DNA of 64,000 nucleotides, taken from the NCBI GenBank assembly GCA_903847605.1, contig CAINED010000021.1:124001-188000 (forward strand), given 5' to 3'. The translations under genes and the position numbers were made by a program. The notes beneath the pieces were generated by a model that searched no databases, was not told where the DNA came from, and worked only from the letters and a program-made list of their open reading frames with translations. The DNA is from an uncultured Hyphomicrobiales bacterium (GTDB lineage: Bacteria; Pseudomonadota; Alphaproteobacteria; Rhizobiales; Beijerinckiaceae). Shown here piece after piece: positions 53,054 through 61,545 of the stretch. Within the stretch, counting starts at the first letter, position 1, and every line of letters begins with the position of its first letter.

Positions 53054-54022
53054 TCAGCGCGAGAGTATGGCCCGCGCCTCTTCTACATCCAGCTCGATCC
53101 GCGCCTTCAGCGCGTCGAGACCGTCGAACTTTTCCTCGCCCCTGATCCATTCGACGAAGTCGACCTCGACTTCGCGGCTATAGAGATCGCCGGAAAAGTC
53201 GAAGACGAAGATTTCGAGCAACGGCGGCCCGTTGTCGACGGTCGGACGCCGTCCCCAGCTGGCGACGCCGCCATGGGTCACGCCGTCGATGACGATCCGG
53301 ACCGCATAGATCCCATGCCGCAACTGGTTCGAAGGCTCGAGCACGAGATTGGCGGTCGGGAAACCAAGGGTGCGGCCGAGCTTCTGGCCATGAACGACCT
53401 CGCCGATCACGAAATAGTCGTGCCCCAGAAGATCGCGCGCCCGCGCCACATCGCCCGCCAGCAGCGCCTTGCGCGCGTTGCCGGAGTGGACGGCTTCGAG
53501 GCTTCCGTCGGCGTCCGCGACAATCTTGCCGATGATTTCGACATCGAAGCCGTGGCGCTTGCCCGCCGCGCGCAGGAAATCGGGCGAGCCGGAGCGGCCC
53601 TTGCCGAAATGAAAATCGTAGCCGACGACGACGCCGGAGACGCCGAGCCTGCGGATCAGAATGTCCTGCACGAATTGTTCCGCATCGAGCGACGCCAACG
53701 CCGCATCGAAGCTGAAGACGATCAGGCCGTCGATCCCCAGCCGCTCCAGCGCCTTCGCCCTGGCGGCCTCGGGGGTCATGCGGAAGACCACGCTCTTTCC
53801 CGCGAAATAGTCGGCGGGATGGGGCTCGAACGTGAGGACCGCCAGCGGCGCCCGGCGCTTTTCCGCCAGCACTTTCGCGCGCGAGATGACGGCCTTGTGG
53901 CCGCGATGAACGCCGTCGAAATTGCCGATGGCGACCACCGGCGCCGCGAGCGCAGGCGGCAGGGCTTCGGGATCGCGAACGGCAGTGAAGCGTCGGGCCG
54001 GCGCGGTCGTGGCGGAAGTCAT
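53054..54022 (-). CDS. ribF: Bifunctional riboflavin kinase / FAD synthetase
   Basis: 322 residues. The N-terminal nucleotidyltransferase domain shows IGNFDGVHRGHKAV and the FSFDAALASLDAEQF and GYDFHFGKG segments; the C-terminal flavokinase domain shows GRTLGFPTANL and GIYAVRI and GGVASWGRRPT. It makes FMN and then FAD from riboflavin. ATG 54022 is chosen. Located upstream of ileS on the same strand with a 196-bp spacer, as is usual in proteobacteria. Confidence 0.95.
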   Translation of the reverse strand: MTSATTAPARRFTAVRDPEALPPALAAPVVAIGNFDGVHRGHKAVISRAKVLAEKRRAPLAVLTFEPHPADYFAGKSVVFRMTPEAARAKALERLGIDGLIVFSFDAALASLDAEQFVQDILIRRLGVSGVVVGYDFHFGKGRSGSPDFLRAAGKRHGFDVEIIGKIVADADGSLEAVHSGNARKALLAGDVARARDLLGHDYFVIGEVVHGQKLGRTLGFPTANLVLEPSNQLRHGIYAVRIVIDGVTHGGVASWGRRPTVDNGPPLLEIFVFDFSGDLYSREVEVDFVEWIRGEEKFDGLDALKARIELDVEEARAILSR

Positions 54023-54496
54023 GTGAGATCGGATCTTTCGGCTGATACCGGCGCGCGGAGAGACCATGGCAGGGGGAGCATCGTCAAGTTGGTCTGCGTC
54101 AAGTTGCCTGTTTTCGATCTGACGCAATGCCGCAGGCGTTCCAATGTGGCAGAAAAATTCAGGAAGCAGGTCATGAGCGCTTAAAGGACTATCGGAGCGT
54201 TGCGCGCCGTCTACGCGGATGCGGTGTGCCGCGCCGCGGGTTGCGCCGGAACGGCGGTCGAGGCCGCCTTCGCCGCCGGTTAAAGACGGCGGTTGCCGTC
54301 TTTGCTCGCTGGTGGTTCTCGGAACGCCCGCTTCCCCATCGTTAAGCGCTAGTAAAATCAACAGTTTTAGTGAAGTTTTAACAATCGGGCTTAACGGCCC
54401 GGCAATCTGTTTCGGTCATTGTGAAGTCAGGCTTTCAAAGCCGGCGCGCCCCTGGCGATGGTGCGATGGCTGACTTCTGACAGGACGGAGAAACGG
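54023..54496. promoter_or_regulatory. Divergent region ribF / response regulator with CtrA-box-like sites and a hairpin
   Basis: 474 bp. A perfect hairpin AAAGACGGC (54282-54290) / GCCGTCTTT (54295-54303) with GGTT loop may mark the end of an unannotated transcript. Downstream AT-rich sequence holds two near-matches to the CtrA site TTAA-N7-TTAA: TTAA-N7-TAAA at 54342-54356 and TTAG-N7-TTAAC at 54367-54382. No small ORF with support. Confidence 0.4.
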
Positions 54497-54889
54497 ATGA
54501 ACCTCGATCCCGGCATGCCCATTCTGGTCGTCGACGACTACCAGACCATGGTGAAAATCATGCGCAATCTCTTGAAGCAGATCGGCTTCGAGAATGTCGA
54601 CGATGCTTCCAACGGCGCGGCGGCGCTGGAAAAGATTCAGGCCAAGGAATACGGCCTCGTCATTTCCGACTGGAACATGGAGCCGATGACCGGCTACGAA
54701 CTGTTGCAGAAGGTACGCGAGGGCGGATCCAACGCCAACGTTCCCTTCATCATGGTGACGGCGGAGTCCAAGACAGACAACATTGTCGCGGCGCGCCGGG
54801 CCGGCGTCAGCAACTATCTCGTGAAGCCTTTCAACCAGCAGTCGCTGAAAGCGAAGATCGATCAGGTCTTCAGCCAGAAGGCGGCCTGA
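54497..54889 (+). CDS. Single-domain response regulator, CheY-like
   Basis: 130 residues, one receiver domain: acidic pocket VVDDYQT (Asp13/14), phosphoacceptor in VISDWNMEPMTG (about Asp60), Thr in MVTAESK, and Lys in LVKPFNQQ. No output domain. GGAG lies 6 bases upstream. In alphaproteobacteria such stand-alone receivers act in motility (CheY) or cell-cycle phosphorelays (CpdR, DivK). With CtrA-like sites upstream, a cell-cycle or motility role is plausible. Confidence 0.9.
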   Translation: MNLDPGMPILVVDDYQTMVKIMRNLLKQIGFENVDDASNGAAALEKIQAKEYGLVISDWNMEPMTGYELLQKVREGGSNANVPFIMVTAESKTDNIVAARRAGVSNYLVKPFNQQSLKAKIDQVFSQKAA

Positions 54890-54898
54890 CAGCTTCTA

Positions 54899-55804
54899 TC
54901 ACCACGCGAGTTTGGTCATGGCGGCCATGGGCTTGTGCTCATGCGCCGCCATCAGTTTTTTCAGCGCCGCGAGATCGAGATCGCCGCTGCGTCCGTTTGC
55001 GTCGGCAGGATGCAATTCGGCGCGATGAATGCCCGTCGTAATGAAGATCGTGTCCATGCCCCGGCTCACCGCGCCGCCGACATCGGTGTGCATGCCATCG
55101 CCAATGGCGAGAATACGCTGCAATTGCGGCTTGCGCCCGAGATGCTTTGACGCCAGTTCCATGGCGCGTTCGTAGATCGGCGCGAAGGGCTTGCCCGCCT
55201 GCAAGACGCGACCGCCGATTTTCTCGTAAGCCTGCGCAATCGCGCCCGAGCAATAGATTTCTCGCTCGCCCACATGCACCACGATATCGGGATTGGCCGA
55301 AATGAATTCGAGATCGCGCGCGCGCATCTCGTCCAGGGCGGACGCATAATCGCCCGGCGTATGATCGTCGTCGAAAAGACCCGTGCAGACGACATATTCG
55401 GCCTTTTCCAGCGCGACGAGCGGAGGACGCAATCCTGTCTGCTGCTCCAGAATTTCGAACAATGCGTGATCGCGCACAGGACCGACATGATGCAGCGGCG
55501 ACAGGCCATGTGCGGCGATGAAGGCGAGCGTCACGTCGCCGGAGGTTACGACCGCGTCGAATGTCCCTTCGGGGACGCCCAGCCCCTCGAGCTGTTTCAA
55601 TACCGGTGGAAAGGGACGCGGCGCATTCGTCACGAGAATGACGGTCTTTCCCAGATCGCGGAATTTGCGCAGCGCCGCGCAGGCTTCGGCAAAATGCTGG
55701 CGGCCGTTGTGAACGACGCCCCAGATATCGGAGAGGATGACATCGTAGCGCTCCGCAATTGCGGATATGCCCGACATGACGGGAATTTCGACTGACGTAT
55801 TCAT
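54899..55804 (-). CDS. HAD-superfamily (subclass IIA) hydrolase
   Basis: 301 residues. Motif I DVILSDIWGVVHNG, motif II LVTNAPRP, Lys in LQAGKPFAPIYERAM, and motif IV AIGDGMHTDVGGA match class IIA HAD phosphatases of the NagD-like group with a C2 cap; motif I has Ile where a second Asp usually stands (DxD in the consensus). ATG 55804. Substrate not predictable; a general sugar- or nucleotide-phosphate phosphatase is typical. Confidence 0.88.
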   Translation of the reverse strand: MNTSVEIPVMSGISAIAERYDVILSDIWGVVHNGRQHFAEACAALRKFRDLGKTVILVTNAPRPFPPVLKQLEGLGVPEGTFDAVVTSGDVTLAFIAAHGLSPLHHVGPVRDHALFEILEQQTGLRPPLVALEKAEYVVCTGLFDDDHTPGDYASALDEMRARDLEFISANPDIVVHVGEREIYCSGAIAQAYEKIGGRVLQAGKPFAPIYERAMELASKHLGRKPQLQRILAIGDGMHTDVGGAVSRGMDTIFITTGIHRAELHPADANGRSGDLDLAALKKLMAAHEHKPMAAMTKLAW

Positions 55805-55848
55805 GGGCGGACGGCTAGCGCGCTTTCCAGCCGGATGCAATCGCCCCG

Positions 55849-56538
55849 CTATTTCCGCTCCGCATCGACCCGCAGGCGGGGGCCGTAGAGCGACACCATG
55901 CCCCTGATGTCGCCACGCTGAAGATCGCGCGTGCGCTCGTCATAGCGCCAGGACATCAATTGACCGCTTGCGGAGGGATGATCGAGGCCCAGCACATGGC
56001 CGATCTCGTGAGCGAGCACGTAACGCAGGTCATAGGATTTCAGATCGCCGTCGAAGCCGGTCTTCCAGCGTGCGCTCGTATTCAGGCATATGAGCCCGCG
56101 CGTAATTTCGCCCTGAAGCATGTTTCCCGCCGGCCTGTGAATCACGTCGGCGAAGGCGATACCCTGCGGTGTCTCCTGCGCCCCGATCAGGACGTCGGCT
56201 TTGGAAGGATCTTCCGTGAACTCAAAATCGACAGCGGCGATACTCTGCCAGTAAGTGAAGGCGCCTGCAGCCTCCCGCAGAAGACCAGCCCTCTCCATGC
56301 CCTTGGATGTCGCAGCAACCATCTGGCCGCAGTTCCTGGCCTCGGCTGTGCTGGTCGCGCTATCGACGAGGCTCCAGGTCAGCTTGAGGGCGCCACGAAG
56401 AGGCTGCGGCCAGGCCAGGGTGCGCCCGCCGATTTGCAGGCGGACAAAGACTTCGTCCGTTTCAGCAAAGGCTGCAGGTGCGGCAAAGGTTGCCGCGAGC
56501 GCAAACGTAACCGCAAAGAGCTTTCCAACTTTTCGCAA
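55849..56538 (-). CDS. Secreted matrixin-type zinc metalloprotease
   Basis: 229 residues with a signal peptide (VGKLFAVTFALAATFAAPAAFAE, abbreviated; cut near residue 25). AHEIGHVLGLDHPS is the HExxHxxGxxH zinc motif and GQLMSWRYDER supplies the Met-turn, so the metzincin site is complete. Small secreted matrixin-like proteases occur in several alphaproteobacteria; no propeptide Cys switch is evident. Divergent from the Bug receptor gene at 56747 across 208 bp. Confidence 0.85.
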   Translation of the reverse strand: MRKVGKLFAVTFALAATFAAPAAFAETDEVFVRLQIGGRTLAWPQPLRGALKLTWSLVDSATSTAEARNCGQMVAATSKGMERAGLLREAAGAFTYWQSIAAVDFEFTEDPSKADVLIGAQETPQGIAFADVIHRPAGNMLQGEITRGLICLNTSARWKTGFDGDLKSYDLRYVLAHEIGHVLGLDHPSASGQLMSWRYDERTRDLQRGDIRGMVSLYGPRLRVDAERK

Positions 56539-56746
56539 TTAGTCCCCCAAGCCGCGTTTTCAACGCGATTCGTTGGCACATCATAGAGTTTTCTGCATCC
56601 TGCGCTCAAGGTTAGAGAACAAGCAGGTTATGCTCAGCGGCGCGGCATAATGACCAATCTTGCGACGCAGGCGGAAGCCTCGCTTTTGCGCGCGGCTAGG
56701 GAGAGGCTATGCTCGCGCGCCAAAATGGTTGGGAGTACGGGAAGAC

Positions 56747-57775
56747 ATGAATCCGAATTCGAGCGCCTGCCTGTTCGCCAGCCTGATTTCGCTGGTCAGC
56801 GCAAACGTCGCGACCGCCCAGTCCCAGGATTTTTACGCGGGCAAGCGCATCACTGTTATCGTCGGCACGGCGGCAGGCGGCGGCTACGATACTTACGCGC
56901 GCATGATCGCGCGCTACATGCCGCCTCACATTCCGGGGCAGCCGACGTTCGTCGTGCAGAATATGCCCGGCGCGGGCAGCAATGTTTCCGCGGCCTATAT
57001 TCAGAATGTCGCGCCGAAAGACGGCACGTTCATAGGCTCCTATCAGTCCGGCCTTGTGCTTGAGCCGCTGATCGGGTCGCGCCCGATCAATCACGATCCT
57101 TCGAAGGCGCAATATCTCGGCAGCGCCAACGACGATATCTATATTTGCATCGCGCGCGCGGATTCGCCGGCAAAAGAATTCAAGGATGCGTTGACGACCG
57201 AAATGGTGATGGGCGCGAGCAATTCGAGTTCAACCTCGGATTATTCGATGATGTTCAACGCCATACTGGGCACGAAATTCAAGATCGTGCTCGGCTATCA
57301 GGGCAGCCGCCAGATATCGCTCGCGATCGAGAAAGGCGAGGCACATGGCGCCTGCGGCTTTGCCTGGCCTTCTATTTCCGTCACCCAGCCCGGACAATTC
57401 GAAAGCGGCGCGCTCAAGGTGATCGCGCAGGCGCATTCGACAGGGCATCCAGACCTCAACAAGAAGGGCGTGCCGTTGGCAGGCGACTTCGCGCGCACAC
57501 CGGAGGACAAAGCTGTCCTCGATTTCTTCTTCAGTCAGACCCGTTTCGGCCGGCCCTTTGCCGTCGCCGACGGCGTCCCCGCCGAGCGTGTCGCGCTGTT
57601 GCGCAAGGCGTTTGCGGCGACAATGGAAGATCCGCAGTTGCGCGCCGAGGCTGCAAAGATGAAACTCGACATCGACTATGTGAAAGGCGAGGATTTGCAG
57701 CAACTCGTCGCGAAGATCTACGCCGCGCCACCCACGGTCATCGAGCGCACCAAGGCCGCGCTCAATCCGAAATAA
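56747..57775 (+). CDS. Bug/TctC-family substrate-binding protein
   Basis: 342 residues. Signal peptide (LFASLISLVSANVATAQS), then VTIVGTAAGGGYDTYAR, MPGAGSNVSAAYIQNVAPKDGT, and the C-terminal KGEDLQQLVAKIYAAPP pattern of Bug receptors. No TctAB genes nearby. Spacing of 23 bp to the RidA gene suggests co-transcription; the pairing could be for a nitrogenous or carboxylate substrate whose breakdown releases enamines. ATG 56747 is chosen over an upstream in-frame ATG at 56660 because the signal peptide starts here. Confidence 0.8.
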   Translation: MNPNSSACLFASLISLVSANVATAQSQDFYAGKRITVIVGTAAGGGYDTYARMIARYMPPHIPGQPTFVVQNMPGAGSNVSAAYIQNVAPKDGTFIGSYQSGLVLEPLIGSRPINHDPSKAQYLGSANDDIYICIARADSPAKEFKDALTTEMVMGASNSSSTSDYSMMFNAILGTKFKIVLGYQGSRQISLAIEKGEAHGACGFAWPSISVTQPGQFESGALKVIAQAHSTGHPDLNKKGVPLAGDFARTPEDKAVLDFFFSQTRFGRPFAVADGVPAERVALLRKAFAATMEDPQLRAEAAKMKLDIDYVKGEDLQQLVAKIYAAPPTVIERTKAALNPK

Positions 57776-57798
57776 TTTCACCGAGAGGAGCAAGCAGG

Positions 57799-58182
57799 AT
57801 GGCAAAATTCATGAACCCGGACGGCGTCGCGAAACCGACGGCCAATTATTCGCAATGCGTGGAAGTGCCGGCCGGCGCGCGCCGCCTCATTATCTCCGGC
57901 CAGGTCGGCGCGAAGCCGGATGGAACGGTCGTTCAGGGCGCAGAAGCGCAGACGGAGCAGATTTTCGACAATCTCGAAGCCGTGCTGAAAGCCAACGGCA
58001 TGGGACTGACGGATGTCGTGAAGATCGTGAGCTATTGCGTGGGCCGCGAACCACTGGCTGGCATGCGTACTGTCCGCGCGCGCAGGCTTGGCACCCATGC
58101 GCCGACCAGCACGCTTGTGGTGGTTGCAGGATTGGCGAACCCTGAATATTTGATCGAGATCGAAGCGGAAGCCGTCAAATGA
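57799..58182 (+). CDS. RidA (YjgF/YER057c) family enamine/imine deaminase
   Basis: 127 residues, trimeric chorismate-mutase-like fold: PAGARRLIISGQVGAKPDG, QTEQIFDNLEAVLKANG, DVVKIVSYC and the closing VVVAGLANPEYLIEIEAEAV. The family's catalytic Arg position near 105 is not kept in the usual R-x-x-x form, and GLANPEYLIEIE replaces the L-P/K-G(A)-L-V-E-I motif, so activity is uncertain. AGGA lies about 5 bases before ATG 57799. Confidence 0.85.
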   Translation: MAKFMNPDGVAKPTANYSQCVEVPAGARRLIISGQVGAKPDGTVVQGAEAQTEQIFDNLEAVLKANGMGLTDVVKIVSYCVGREPLAGMRTVRARRLGTHAPTSTLVVVAGLANPEYLIEIEAEAVK

Positions 58183-58220
58183 TGTTCAAGGTAGCGTCAT
58201 AGTTGGCATTGGAGCATGAC

Positions 58221-58433
58221 ATGAGCGAAACAAAATCCATCGTGATCGACGTGAAGGGCATGACCTGCCAGGGCTGCGTCAACGCCGTCACGCGCATCGT
58301 CAAGCGCACCGATCCGCAGGCCGACGTGAAGGTCGACCTTGCTGCAGGACGTGCGGATGTGACGTCGAGCGTCAGTCCGGACGTCATCGAGAAGGCGATC
58401 AGCGCCGGCGGCTACGAAGCCCACGCGCGGTAA
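58221..58433 (+). CDS. Heavy-metal-associated (HMA) domain protein
   Basis: 70 residues, ferredoxin-like HMA fold: VKGMTCQGCVNAV with the CxxC metal-binding pair and a final AISAGGYEAHAR. Copper or zinc chaperone-like; no partner ATPase is adjacent. GGAG is 6 bases upstream of ATG 58221. Confidence 0.85.
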   Translation: MSETKSIVIDVKGMTCQGCVNAVTRIVKRTDPQADVKVDLAAGRADVTSSVSPDVIEKAISAGGYEAHAR

Positions 58434-58434
58434 A

Positions 58435-59154
58435 TCACGCGGGGTGCGGGACGGACACGATGTGTCCGTCCACGATATGTACGCGCCGGTCCGTCCGGGC
58501 GGCGAGATCGAGATCGTGGGTGACGACGACGATGGCCCGCGAATGGCGGCCATCTTTCTCTTCGTCCACGAGTTCCCGGAAAATTTTCAGCACCTGATCG
58601 CTCGAAACCGTGTCGAGATTGCCGGTCGGTTCGTCCGCGAGAATGACTGCGGGGTCGTTGGCGAGGGCCCGCGCGATGGCGACACGCTGGCGCTGGCCGC
58701 CGGAGATCCGGTCCGGCGTTTTTTCGACATGTCCGGCAAGTCCCAACCTTTCAAGCAGCATGCCCGCGCGCTGCCGCATCTCATTCTCCGAAAGGCGTCT
58801 GAGCGCGCGCATCGGCAGCATCACATTGTCGAGCAGCGAAAATTCCGGCAGCAGAAAGTGAAACTGAAAGACGAAACCAAGCGTCGCAAGGCGGATCGCG
58901 GCGCGCTCCTCTTCGCCCAGCTTGCTGGTCGCGCGCCCCTGAACGAAAACTTCGCCGCTAGTCGGCAGATCGAGCAATCCCAGAAGATAAAGTAACGATG
59001 ATTTGCCCGAACCCGAAGGGCCGGTAATCGAAACGAATTCGCCGGGCAGCACGCTGAAGTCTATATTCTCGATCAGCGTCGTCGGCACCGCGCCGCCAAT
59101 GACGCGCGTACCGCCACGAATTTCGAGCAGCGGGTCGGGGCCTGGCGGGCTCAC
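58435..59154 (-). CDS. ABC transporter ATP-binding protein (MacB/LolD type)
   Basis: 239 residues. Walker [16 protein letters not shown]-loop [13 protein letters not shown], signature [15 protein letters not shown], Walker [14 protein letters not shown], His in VVTHDLD. GTG 59154 overlaps the permease TGA (GTGA). The third gene of the HlyD-permease-ATPase operon; LolD-like sequence [15 protein letters not shown] is typical of MacB or lipoprotein-type systems. Confidence 0.9.
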   Translation of the reverse strand: MSPPGPDPLLEIRGGTRVIGGAVPTTLIENIDFSVLPGEFVSITGPSGSGKSSLLYLLGLLDLPTSGEVFVQGRATSKLGEEERAAIRLATLGFVFQFHFLLPEFSLLDNVMLPMRALRRLSENEMRQRAGMLLERLGLAGHVEKTPDRISGGQRQRVAIARALANDPAVILADEPTGNLDTVSSDQVLKIFRELVDEEKDGRHSRAIVVVTHDLDLAARTDRRVHIVDGHIVSVPHPA

Positions 59155-60386
59155 GAGGCGCCTCTGATAATGTCGACCGGCTGCAAGGCCGCCGCCTTGC
59201 GCGCCGGAAAGAAGCCCGCGATCCCCGAGGCTATCAGCGCGACGACGCCGGCCAGCACATAATGGAAGAAAGAATAGTAGATCGGCAGGTGCGTCGCGTC
59301 CATGAAGGGCGAGCGTATCTCGATCGTACCCATGATGCGGCTCAGCACATAACCGAGCGCCCATCCAATAAGCATGCCGATGATGCCGATGATCAGCGCT
59401 TCCAGAACGAAAATGCGGCGCACGGTGCGCGACGTGAACCCCAGCGATTTCATGATGGCGATATCGCGCGTCTTTTCATGCGTGATGGTCGAGACGATAT
59501 TGTAGGTGCCGAAGGAAGCGACCAGCAGAATTGCGCCGACGACCGTGTACATGATGATGTTGCGGATCTGGAATGCCGACAGAAGATCCTCGTTCGCCTC
59601 CAGCCATGAAACGGATTTATAGCCTGTCTCGTTCTCGATGCGCGCAGCGACATCGCGCGCCGCCATGGCGTCGCGCGTGCGAATGCGGATTTCGTTCACG
59701 AGGCCTGTCTGCCCGGCAAGGATTTGGGCGGTCTTGAGCAGCGTATAGACCTGCGTCTCGTCGAGGCTGCTGATGCCTGTGTGGGTAAAGCCAACAACCG
59801 TCACAGCCATCACCCGCCCGTTGCCGCCGGTCAGCGAGATCGTATTGCCGATGCGCGCGCCGAGTTTCGCCGCAAGCCTGTCGCCCATGATGACCGCGTT
59901 GGAGGACTTGTAGAGCGCCGCAAGCGAACCTTGCCTGATCTGCGTCGCGAGTTTCGAAACATGTTCCTCGCGGCGCGGATCGATGCCGATGACGCTCGCC
60001 GCCGTATCGCGCCCTGCAAAGCGAATGACGGCCTTGGCCTGCACAGAGGGCGCGACAGCGCCGGGAATCCAGCCTTCGAGCGCGGCCATGATGGCGAAAG
60101 GATTCTTGATGCCGGGCCTTAACGCGACTGTTTTCAATCCGTGCAACTCCGCCGCATCGAAAGTCGCTTCGGCGGGCTGCGGCGGCGCGCTGCGGCGCTG
60201 ATCGGTGATGGATATATGCGCCATGGAATCGATGAGCTGCGCGGTGAAATCGCGCTGCGATCCCTCCATCAGCGCCGCCATCATCACGGAAAACCCGACG
60301 CCCGTCGCGACGCCGAGAATGCCGACGATGGTCTGACGCATGCGTGCGCGCACATGCGTTGTCGCGATGGAGAGAACGAGGTTCAT
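59151..60386 (-). CDS. ABC transporter permease (FtsX/MacB-like)
   Basis: 411 residues: TM1 near residues 20-40, a long periplasmic MacB_PCD domain (about 45-265), then three TM helices in the FtsX block (LVASFGTYNIVSTITHEKTRDIAIMKSLGFTSR, recognisable by EKTRDIAIMKSLGFT; a later GWALGYVLSRIMG). Overlaps the adaptor stop by 4 bases upstream and the ATPase start by 4 bases downstream. Mechanotransmission-type exporters expel macrolides, lipids or peptides with an outer-membrane channel. Confidence 0.9.
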   Translation of the reverse strand: MNLVLSIATTHVRARMRQTIVGILGVATGVGFSVMMAALMEGSQRDFTAQLIDSMAHISITDQRRSAPPQPAEATFDAAELHGLKTVALRPGIKNPFAIMAALEGWIPGAVAPSVQAKAVIRFAGRDTAASVIGIDPRREEHVSKLATQIRQGSLAALYKSSNAVIMGDRLAAKLGARIGNTISLTGGNGRVMAVTVVGFTHTGISSLDETQVYTLLKTAQILAGQTGLVNEIRIRTRDAMAARDVAARIENETGYKSVSWLEANEDLLSAFQIRNIIMYTVVGAILLVASFGTYNIVSTITHEKTRDIAIMKSLGFTSRTVRRIFVLEALIIGIIGMLIGWALGYVLSRIMGTIEIRSPFMDATHLPIYYSFFHYVLAGVVALIASGIAGFFPARKAAALQPVDIIRGAS

Positions 60387-61396
60387 GACCCGGCCGCCCG
60401 CGCCGTAACGCGCGCGCCGTCGCGCAGGCTCGCCGTTGCCGGAGAGACGACCTGCGTACCCGCCTCAAGCCCGGAAACGATTTCTACGAAGCGCGTTCCG
60501 CGAATGCCAGTCTCGACCTTGCGGCGCACGAGTTTGCCATCGTTCACGACAAAGACATTTCCGTCGATCACGGCCTCGGCCGGCAGAAGCAGTGTGTCCT
60601 TTTTCTCGCGCGTGACGATATTGGCCTCGACGCTCATGCCGATGCGCAGGGTCGTGTCGTCCGGCAGGGTGAGATAGACGCGAAAAGTTTTGGTCGCGGG
60701 GTCGCCCTTTGGCGTGATTTCCCCGACAATCGCGGCGAGGCCCGTACTGCCGAGGCCTTCGCTGCGCAACAGCGCAGTCTGCCCGCCGCGCACGCGCGCG
60801 ATATCGTCTTCGCTCACGTCCGCAACGATGCGCAGGGGCTTGGGCGGGCCGACCCAGATCAGCACATCGTTGACACCGGTGCCCGCGACCTCGCCGATTT
60901 CGCCGTCGCGCCGCAAAACTACCCCCTCCATCGGCGCGCGCAATTGCAGATCGTCGATACGATCCTTCTGCGCCGTGACGCGCGCTTCATATTCCTGCAA
61001 TTGCGTGACGGCCTGATCGAGGCTCGTCTGCGTCGCCGCATTGCGCGCAACGAGGCTGCGAATGCGTTCGACATCGAGCGCAATCCGGCGCTGTCGCGCT
61101 TCCAGCTCCGTCAGCACGGCGCGCTCCTCGGTGTCGTCGAGCTTTACGAGCACTTCGCCCTTGCTGACGGGCTTGCCTTCGCAATCGCAGATCCATTCGA
61201 TGCGCTTGCGCGTCAGGGCGACGACTTTTGCCCAGCGGATAGGCTCGATCACGCCGGTGGCATAGACGATCTCGGCGGCCGTGCCGCGCCGCGCTTCGAC
61301 GAGCGTCACGTTCGCGCCGAAAGCGCCCGACCAGTAATACCAGCCGATGCCCAGCGCAGCGGCGACCGCGATCAGAAATCCCAGAACCGTTCGCAT
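60383..61396 (-). CDS. HlyD/MacA-type periplasmic adaptor protein
   Basis: 337 residues with an N-terminal TM anchor (VLGFLIAVAAALGIGWYYW), lipoyl halves (GEVLVKLDDTEE, and LRAPMEGVVLRRDGEIGE), a coiled-coil hairpin at about 85-140 (LTELEARQRRIALDVERI...) and beta-barrel/MP segments with GMSVEANIVT. First gene of the adaptor-permease-ATPase operon. ATG 61396. Confidence 0.9.
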   Translation of the reverse strand: MRTVLGFLIAVAAALGIGWYYWSGAFGANVTLVEARRGTAAEIVYATGVIEPIRWAKVVALTRKRIEWICDCEGKPVSKGEVLVKLDDTEERAVLTELEARQRRIALDVERIRSLVARNAATQTSLDQAVTQLQEYEARVTAQKDRIDDLQLRAPMEGVVLRRDGEIGEVAGTGVNDVLIWVGPPKPLRIVADVSEDDIARVRGGQTALLRSEGLGSTGLAAIVGEITPKGDPATKTFRVYLTLPDDTTLRIGMSVEANIVTREKKDTLLLPAEAVIDGNVFVVNDGKLVRRKVETGIRGTRFVEIVSGLEAGTQVVSPATASLRDGARVTARAAGS

Positions 61397-61545
61397 CGCT
61401 CCTCCGGAAGCCGCCAACCTTTATTCAGGATAGCAGCCACGCGGCGTTGATACATCTCATTCCATTTGCTTGTCCCTGGCGGGCCTCCGCCATGTTTTTC
61501 CCACAGACCTCATGTGATATGAGGCGCGCTCGCAGGGGAAGCCTC

